A stretch of 32,077 bases of DNA from an uncultured Alphaproteobacteria bacterium (GTDB lineage: Bacteria > Pseudomonadota > Alphaproteobacteria > UBA828). Below, piece by piece: positions 27,111 to 32,077 of the stretch. Every line of letters starts with the position of its first letter. Positions within the stretch are counted from its first letter, which is position 1. The notes beneath the pieces are model-generated. The model saw only the letters and a program-made list of their open reading frames with translations. It did no database searches and was not told the origin of the DNA. Location of the stretch: NCBI GenBank assembly GCA_913053235.1, contig CAJXFT010000017.1, positions 1 through 32,077 of the forward strand. The letters run 5' to 3'. The translations under genes were made by a program, and so were the position numbers.

Positions 27111-28354
27111 GATGCAAATTTCCGCATAAATCCGGGGATGACGCCGGCGCCGACCTCGAGGCCGAACAGCGGGCGCAGATAAATGCCGGCGAAAGTGCCG
27201 AGAAGACCGAAAACCAGCCACAGCCAACCGTGCGGGCTGCCCGACACGACGCCGCTGAAAAAGGCGCCGATATTGCAGCCGAAGGCGAGGCGCGCGCCGT
27301 AGCCCAACAGCAGCCCGCCGATGATGGCGGCGGCGAGCGAGCGCGGCGGAATTCGCATCAGCGGCGCCAAGCGCCCGGCCAGCGAAGCGGCCAGCGCGGC
27401 ACCGATGACGATGCCGATATTCATCACCGATGTAACATCCTGCTCGATGCCGCTGTCCAGCATTCGTGCCGGGAAGGGCCATTGCCAGAACGTCCAATCC
27501 CTAACGTCGAGGCCGGCGGCATCGGCGACCTTGGCGCCCCACAGCGTATAGCCCCAGGTGATGCCCCACGGCCGCCCGGCGACCAGCAGGGTGGCGATAT
27601 TGAGAAACGCCAGGGCGAGCGCGCCCCATAGCAGCGGCCAGCGGCCAAACAGCAGGCGCTGGAAGAACTCTCCCCGAGTGGCGATCCCGGCGCTCTTCTC
27701 CAGCCCGCCATGGCGCTTGCGCTCGATGCGGATGGTCACCACGGCAAGCGCCGCGATGAACGCCAACTGCATGGCCAGGCCGCCGGGCCAGCCGATTTCG
27801 CCGTACAGCGAGACGGCGGCGAATTTCGGCTGCGACAGCCACCATGGCAGATGCGCCGAACCGGCGAGCGAACCGGCGACGAAAGCGATCAGGGTTATCA
27901 GCATGCGCGTACTTCCGCCGCCGACGGTAAAGAGCGTTCCCGAAGCGCAGCCGCCGCCGAGCTGCATGCCGACGCCAAACAGAAAAGCGCCGGCCATCAC
28001 GGAGGTGCCGACCGGCGCCAGGGCGCCGCTCAAGGATTGGCCGAAAATACTGCCGCCGGCGAGGAGGGGCGCGAAAACCACGCTGGCCGTGGCCAGCATG
28101 ATCAGTTGCGCGCGCACGCCGGCGCCCCGGCCTTCGACGAGGAAGCGGCGATAGGCGGCGGTGAAGCCGAACAATGCGTGGTAAAGCGATATGCCGAGCG
28201 CGCCGCCGATGAGGTAGAGCGCGCCCTGGCGCCCGCCGACGGCGGCGCTCAAATAAATGATGCCGCCGGCCAACATTAAAAGCGCCACGCCGAGCGGCAG
28301 AAATTGCGTCTGTCCGGGCGTCAGCCAGGAAATTCGTCTCGCCATGGCGGTCAT
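27107..28354 (-). CDS. YeeE/YedE-family sulfur transporter (TsuA-like)
   Basis: The 415-residue protein has many hydrophobic segments in two related halves. Each half carries the YeeE/YedE cysteine motif: GVGMQLGGGCASGTLFTVGG in the first and GYGARLAFGCNIGAFFSGV in the second. Known members (TsuA) import thiosulfate through a relay of conserved cysteines in the inner membrane. The exact sulfur substrate here is inference. The start is uncertain: ATG 28354 and ATG 28345 are both possible, without a clear ribosome-binding site, and a longer GTG frame begins at 28390. It is coupled by ATGA to the TVP38-family gene. No rhodanese or TusA gene is seen beside it. Confidence 0.88.
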   Translation of the reverse strand: MTAMARRISWLTPGQTQFLPLGVALLMLAGGIIYLSAAVGGRQGALYLIGGALGISLYHALFGFTAAYRRFLVEGRGAGVRAQLIMLATASVVFAPLLAGGSIFGQSLSGALAPVGTSVMAGAFLFGVGMQLGGGCASGTLFTVGGGSTRMLITLIAFVAGSLAGSAHLPWWLSQPKFAAVSLYGEIGWPGGLAMQLAFIAALAVVTIRIERKRHGGLEKSAGIATRGEFFQRLLFGRWPLLWGALALAFLNIATLLVAGRPWGITWGYTLWGAKVADAAGLDVRDWTFWQWPFPARMLDSGIEQDVTSVMNIGIVIGAALAASLAGRLAPLMRIPPRSLAAAIIGGLLLGYGARLAFGCNIGAFFSGVVSGSPHGWLWLVFGLLGTFAGIYLRPLFGLEVGAGVIPGFMRKFAS

Positions 28355-28427
28355 GTGTTCACTATCGGCAATGGGCCGCGCACAAACCAATAAAATTGTG
28401 TTGAAGGGCCGGCGCGGCTGGTTGCGA

Positions 28428-29300
28428 TTACCAACTGAGTGCCGGAATCGCGGCGCTGGGGCTTTGTTTTGCGGCGCGGCAAATTTCGGCGAGAATATCC
28501 GGCTCGGGCGCCTGCAGGCGCGAAACGCCGAGTTCCTCGGCGAGCAGGCCGCCGGTCACCAACAGCGCATCGATACCGGCCGCGCCGGCACCCGATATGT
28601 CGGTTTCCAGCCCGTCGCCGACCGCCAACACCCGTGCGCGTTGCGAAATGCCGAGCATTTCCAGGGCCAGGCGGTAGACCAGGGGATGCGGCTTGCCGAC
28701 ATAGGCGACGGCACCGCCCATTTGTTCGTAAGCCTGAGCCAGGGCGCCGGCGCAGAGCTCGCGCGTGCCCAGGCGGATGACCTCGCGGTCGGGATTGACG
28801 CATACCATGGTGAGGCCGCGCGATGCCGCTTCGCCGAGCAGCGCTTCATGCGCCGCCAGGCTGGGGCGCTCCTCGCTCAACCCGATCGCGAGCAGGAAAT
28901 CGGCCTCCGCCAGCGTTGCCGATGGCGCATAGTCGAGGCCGTGCAGGAGGTCGTCATCGCCTGGCGTCGCCAGCGGAAAATAGCGCCTGCCGAGGTTTTT
29001 CAGCGCCGCCTCGCTGCCTGCCTCGAAGGCCAGCCGCGCTGCCTCGCCGGACGACAGCACGGCGTCGTAGAGCGCCGGCGATATGCCCTTATGTTCCAGG
29101 ATATCGGCGACTTTCCGCGCCCGCCGGGGCGCGTTCGACAGAAAAACCACGCGCTTGCCGGCGGCGCTGAGATGGGCGATGCAATCGAGGGCCTCGCCGT
29201 AAGCGTCGCCGCCCTGGTGCACCACCCCCCAGATATCGAGAATAAAGCCGTCATAGGCTTTGCTGAGCTCGGCGAGGCCCGCGATGATGGGTATTTTCAT
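28428..29300 (-). CDS. HAD-superfamily class IIA phosphatase (TIGR01459-like)
   Basis: The 290-residue product has the class IIA haloacid-dehalogenase motifs. Motif I is FILDIWGVVHQGG (residues 19–31) with the nucleophile Asp, motif II is VVFLSNAPRRA, motif III includes VGKPHPLVY and motif IV is VLAVGDGLETDISGAGAAG. The DIWGV form of motif I is typical of the proteobacterial subgroup TIGR01459. Relatives dephosphorylate small sugar or nucleotide phosphates; substrate unknown. ATG 29300 is preferred over an upstream TTG (29309). It is on the same strand as the EAL gene (65 bp upstream) and the transporter (73 bp downstream). Confidence 0.9.
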   Translation of the reverse strand: MKIPIIAGLAELSKAYDGFILDIWGVVHQGGDAYGEALDCIAHLSAAGKRVVFLSNAPRRARKVADILEHKGISPALYDAVLSSGEAARLAFEAGSEAALKNLGRRYFPLATPGDDDLLHGLDYAPSATLAEADFLLAIGLSEERPSLAAHEALLGEAASRGLTMVCVNPDREVIRLGTRELCAGALAQAYEQMGGAVAYVGKPHPLVYRLALEMLGISQRARVLAVGDGLETDISGAGAAGIDALLVTGGLLAEELGVSRLQAPEPDILAEICRAAKQSPSAAIPALSW

Positions 29301-29365
29301 ATGGCGCAATCTTCGCTTAACCAGACGCTTCTGTCACGGATGCGCGGCTTTGGGAAGTGCGCGGC

Positions 29366-30811
29366 TCAGGTTTTGCTCTCGCGCGGCTCGCCGAACAGAT
29401 AGCCCTGCCCAAAGCTGATGTTGTGGTCGAGAAGCTCGACCAGCTGGGGCTCGGTTTCGATCTTCTCGACGATCATCGTCACCCTCGAATCCATCAGGTC
29501 CTGCTGGAGATAGTGAAACTGCTCCTGTCCCCTTTCGGTGCCCGCCAGGGAAATCAGATTGGCCGCGTCGACCTTGATGTAATGGAAATTGCGCTTGGCG
29601 ATCTCGCTGAAATTGAAGTCCAGGCGTTCGACGCGATCGATCGAGAAGCTGAATCCCAACTTGGCCAGGCGGTCGAGATTTTCAGCGACTTCGTTGTAAT
29701 GCGTTTCCACATCGGCCTGTGAGAATTCAAAAATAAGATCGTCCACCAGCTCCAGGTTTTCGGACAGAAACTCGATGAATTGGCCGAAGAATGCATCGTC
29801 GCGCAAGGTGTGCGGAGAGACGTTGCAGAAGAAGCCGTAATCCCTGTTGTGACGCCGCACGCGGCGCAACAGTTGAATGCAACGGAACAGCAGGTTGTTG
29901 TCGATGGCGCCGACAAGGCCGGCGCGTTCGGCGAGTTCAAGATATTGCTTTGGGCCGATAAAATTTCCGGCATGGTCCTGGATGCGCGAATAGGCCTCGT
30001 AATATTCGACCCGGCGCGTCGGCAGCGAGACGATGGGCTGAAGGAAGAGACTGACCCGGGCGCGTTCCAGGGCGTCACGCGTGATGGCAAGTATATCCTG
30101 CGCGTTGCTGCCGGGTGGTTGCGCGGCCGTAATCCTCTGATTCTGACCGCCGGGAAATTGCACCATTTCCGATTCGTCCTGGCGATGCATGCTGCTGCTT
30201 AAATTCATGTAGCTGGCGCGATATTCGCTCACGGTCTCGGCCGTTGGCTGGGTATCCAATTCGAGGGCATTGTCGGCAGGATCGGGGACGGAATCGGGAA
30301 CGGGATCCAGACCGAGACCGAGACCGGGATCGGTGGGCAGGGGCGGCGCATTGTCCTGGCGCGGCGCTTGTGATTGCACGGGCGCGGCATTCTTCTTGGC
30401 GCCCTTTTTGCTGGTCAATTGTGAGAAAAGAATCCGCAACAGGCGAAGCTCGCCCAGCACCTCGTTGCTGGAGCGTGTGTTCGCCTCAAGATCGGCGCCG
30501 GCAGGGCTCGGCAGATGGCCGCCGCCGACCTGGGATTTGATTTCGCGCAGCTCGTTGCGCGCCTCCTCGAGATCGCGCAGCATGGCCTCGTTGGTCGACG
30601 CCACGACGCTGAGTTCCTGCGCGATGTAACGGCCACGCGTGCCGTTCACCACGCTTTGGTGGCCGAGAGCGCCGATGACCAGCACCGCGCCGCCGGCGAA
30701 CAAGGCGAGCATGGGCTCGATACCGGTGCTCAACAACGGCAAGCCGAAAGCGGCGGCGGCGGCGAGCGCGATATAACTTAGGGCGACAAGACTATGGAAT
30801 ATGAAGGCCAT
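29366..30811 (-). CDS. Membrane-anchored degenerate EAL-domain protein (TipF-like)
   Basis: The 481-residue product has two adjacent membrane helices (about 5–28 and 33–50), a coiled coil (about 65–130), a Pro/Asp/Gln-rich linker (to about 235) and an EAL domain (about 245–477). The EAL signature reads YYEAYSRI (E272 kept, Leu replaced by Tyr). NVS (330–332) and EK–ET near 449–453 are kept. The loop-6 DDFGTG motif is replaced by SIDRVERLDF (390–399). It is therefore predicted to be a c-di-GMP binder or inactive scaffold rather than a phosphodiesterase. The layout matches Caulobacter TipF, a flagellum-positioning factor; homology is inference. ATG 30811 begins the first helix; the open frame upstream is a shadow. 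No flagellar genes are in view. Confidence 0.85.
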   Translation of the reverse strand: MAFIFHSLVALSYIALAAAAAFGLPLLSTGIEPMLALFAGGAVLVIGALGHQSVVNGTRGRYIAQELSVVASTNEAMLRDLEEARNELREIKSQVGGGHLPSPAGADLEANTRSSNEVLGELRLLRILFSQLTSKKGAKKNAAPVQSQAPRQDNAPPLPTDPGLGLGLDPVPDSVPDPADNALELDTQPTAETVSEYRASYMNLSSSMHRQDESEMVQFPGGQNQRITAAQPPGSNAQDILAITRDALERARVSLFLQPIVSLPTRRVEYYEAYSRIQDHAGNFIGPKQYLELAERAGLVGAIDNNLLFRCIQLLRRVRRHNRDYGFFCNVSPHTLRDDAFFGQFIEFLSENLELVDDLIFEFSQADVETHYNEVAENLDRLAKLGFSFSIDRVERLDFNFSEIAKRNFHYIKVDAANLISLAGTERGQEQFHYLQQDLMDSRVTMIVEKIETEPQLVELLDHNISFGQGYLFGEPRESKT

Positions 30812-31045
30812 TCTCGAATTGCGCGGTTCCGTTGGCTGAGTCCACAGATTGCCCTCAGAGCCTTGATTTATGGTTAAGATATGGCATTTAGGCGCGGCGG
30901 CTTTGCAAGGATTACCTCTTTCGGGTAAGGTTTTGCCGTCGCATCCGAGCGATTTCCGGGAATCGTGCCGTCTCGATATGCGTTCACGATGTGCCGGATG
31001 CCGGCTCGGGCGCGGCCCGGACTGGGGAGAGGAACAATTGCGCCT

Positions 31046-32044
31046 GTGCGTGTTGTGGGAATCAGCGCCCTGATCGCCGGTATCGGCGTGATAATCGCCC
31101 TCGTGATCTACCAGGGCGCCGGCGACGTCGCCGCCGCCATCGCGGCGGTCGGCTGGGGTCTGGTGTTCGTTATCGTCTCGCGGATGGTACCGATTGCCCT
31201 TGACGGCTATGTCTGGCGTTTCCTTTTTCCCCGAGAGACGCCGCGCCCCGTCGCCTTGTTGTTGTGGGCGCGCTGGATCGGCGAGGGCGTGAATACGCTG
31301 ATGCCGGCATTTCAGGTGGGCGGCGCGTTGGTGCGCACGAGGCTTCTCGTCATGCGCGGAATCCCGGGCAAGATTGTCGGCGCCAGCGTCGTCGTCGACC
31401 TCACCCTGAGCACGCTGACGCAACTTCTGTTCACGCTTGTCGGCGTTGGCCTGTTGTTGGCGCGTTACGGCGACAACGATATCGCCCGGGGCGCCGGCGC
31501 CGGCGTCGGGCTGGGCATGATTCTGGTCGTTGGCTTTTGCGTATTTCAGCATCGCGGTCTGTTCGGCTTTCTGGTCGGCCTGGTATCGCGCGTCGCCAGG
31601 GGCCGCGATTGGGTCAAGGCGGTGGGCGGCGCCGAAGAGTTGGACAAAGCCATACGCTTGCTTTACCGGCGGCGCTGGGCTTTGACCTTCAACGCGGCGG
31701 GACAAATGCTGGCCTGGGCCTTGGGCGCCGCGGAAATTTGGCTGGCGCTCTATTTCATGGACATACCGATCACCATCGCCGATGCGCTGCTGTTGGAAAG
31801 CCTTATTCTGGCGGTGCGGGCGGCGGCATTCTTCGTTCCGGGCGCGCTTGGCGTTCAGGAAGGCGCTTTCGTTCTCATCGGCGCCGTCATCGGCCTGGGG
31901 CCGGAGGTGGCGCTGGCGCTTTCGCTCATCAAACGGGTGCGCGAGCTGGTGATTGGCGCGCCGGCGCTGCTCGCCTGGCAACTGGCGGAAGGCAAACATC
32001 TGTTTTCGCCGCGGCCCATTTTGGGGCGCTCAAGCGGCGATTAG
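31046..32044 (+). CDS. hpnL: HpnL-like integral membrane protein (lysylphosphatidylglycerol-synthase TM/UPF0104 family)
   Basis: The 332-residue product has about seven or eight membrane helices and the UPF0104/LPG-synthase transmembrane fold. Signatures are MPAFQVGGALVRTRLLVMRG and, near the end, FVPGALGVQEGAFVLIG followed by LALSLIKRVRELVIG. That ending is characteristic of the hopanoid-associated HpnL group (TIGR03476), proposed to act in lipid transport. The start is uncertain: GTG 31046 gives the usual N-terminus with GAGAGG 13 bp upstream. ATGs at 30989 and 30998 and GTG 30965 are in frame but lack a ribosome-binding site. It is divergent from the EAL gene across about 230 bp. The TAG stop lies in a repeat motif shared with ctaA. 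Confidence 0.8.
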   Translation: MRVVGISALIAGIGVIIALVIYQGAGDVAAAIAAVGWGLVFVIVSRMVPIALDGYVWRFLFPRETPRPVALLLWARWIGEGVNTLMPAFQVGGALVRTRLLVMRGIPGKIVGASVVVDLTLSTLTQLLFTLVGVGLLLARYGDNDIARGAGAGVGLGMILVVGFCVFQHRGLFGFLVGLVSRVARGRDWVKAVGGAEELDKAIRLLYRRRWALTFNAAGQMLAWALGAAEIWLALYFMDIPITIADALLLESLILAVRAAAFFVPGALGVQEGAFVLIGAVIGLGPEVALALSLIKRVRELVIGAPALLAWQLAEGKHLFSPRPILGRSSGD

Positions 32045-32077
32045 AGCATGTCAGGCGGCGAGATCCTCTCCGCCGAG
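32037..32077. repeat. Second copy of the GATTAGAGCA repeat end with hairpin, cut by the window edge
   Basis: GCGATTAGAGCA (32037–32048) is identical over 12 bases to 26356–26367 and again contains the TAG stop of the upstream gene. It is followed by a hairpin, GGCGG with a bulge then GAGA (32054–32063), closing on TCTCCGCC (32067–32074). The inner sequence differs from the 26361 element, so only the terminal motif is shared. Confidence 0.6.

Noticed and set aside
27111-27497. Upstream extension of the TVP38-family frame
   Set aside because: It is the out-of-frame shadow of the YeeE/YedE gene; the conserved protein starts at 27110.
28257-29402. 381-residue plus-strand frame opposite the HAD phosphatase
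   Set aside because: It is antisense to a gene with all four HAD motifs; no recognisable domain.
30812-31999. N-terminal 396-residue extension of the EAL protein on the minus strand
   Set aside because: It is antisense to the hpnL-like gene, Arg/His/Gln-rich, and ends where the first real membrane helix begins at ATG 30811.

Overview
The window looks like a chromosomal segment of a free-living, aerobic, GC-rich alphaproteobacterium, probably Rhodospirillales-like. The grounds are the high GC content, the complete ruvCAB–ybgC–tolQRAB–pal–cpoB–tilS–ftsH–folP–glmM order, a zapA–6S RNA–ygfA cassette, a COX15-type heme A synthase, an HpnL-like membrane protein, frequent GTG/TTG starts and many ATGA overlaps. 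No phage, IS element, CRISPR array, tRNA or rRNA was seen. Most of the window is core genome; the less ordinary material lies at the two ends.

Region 1 (1–3465, minus strand): transketolase, then an acyltransferase-like protein with a C-terminal cyclic-nucleotide-binding domain, then the start of a probable large surface/adhesin-like protein that runs off the left edge. The last two reading frames overlap by an unusual 104 nt.

Region 2 (3635–5992, plus): a small coiled-coil protein, zapA, 6S RNA (the closing stem can be folded by eye), 5-formyltetrahydrofolate cyclo-ligase and a YmdB-type phosphodiesterase. A convergent stand-alone globin-sensor gene follows (6014–6625, minus). After it come a SAM methyltransferase and a Rap1a/Tai-like small exported protein on the plus strand (6754–7906).

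Region 3 (8020–18378, plus): yebC, ruvC, ruvA, ruvB (Holliday junction processing), ybgC, then the whole Tol-Pal envelope-constriction system (tolQ, tolR, tolA, tolB, pal, cpoB) and tilS. Genes are tightly packed with overlaps; the only AT-rich gap in this run lies before pal. TolA carries a long Pro-Glu repeat with runs of six and five prolines.

Region 4 (18398–26363, plus): ftsH (TTG start), folP, glmM, thiD, an Ada-like HTH/O6-alkylguanine methyltransferase fusion, a MaoC hot-dog protein and ctaA.

Region 5 (26361–32077): a 105-bp palindromic repeat whose two ends supply the TAG stop codons of the convergent genes ctaA and the TVP38-family gene. Then, on the minus strand, come TVP38, a YeeE/YedE transporter, a class IIA HAD phosphatase and a membrane-anchored, catalytically degenerate EAL protein (TipF-like). 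A divergent hpnL-like gene closes the window; its stop codon again lies in the same repeat motif.

The observations most worth following up are the stop-codon-supplying repeat, the cNMP-domain acyltransferase next to the surface-protein gene, the output-less globin sensor and the degenerate EAL protein. I did not find a clearly new multi-gene defence or biosynthetic system.
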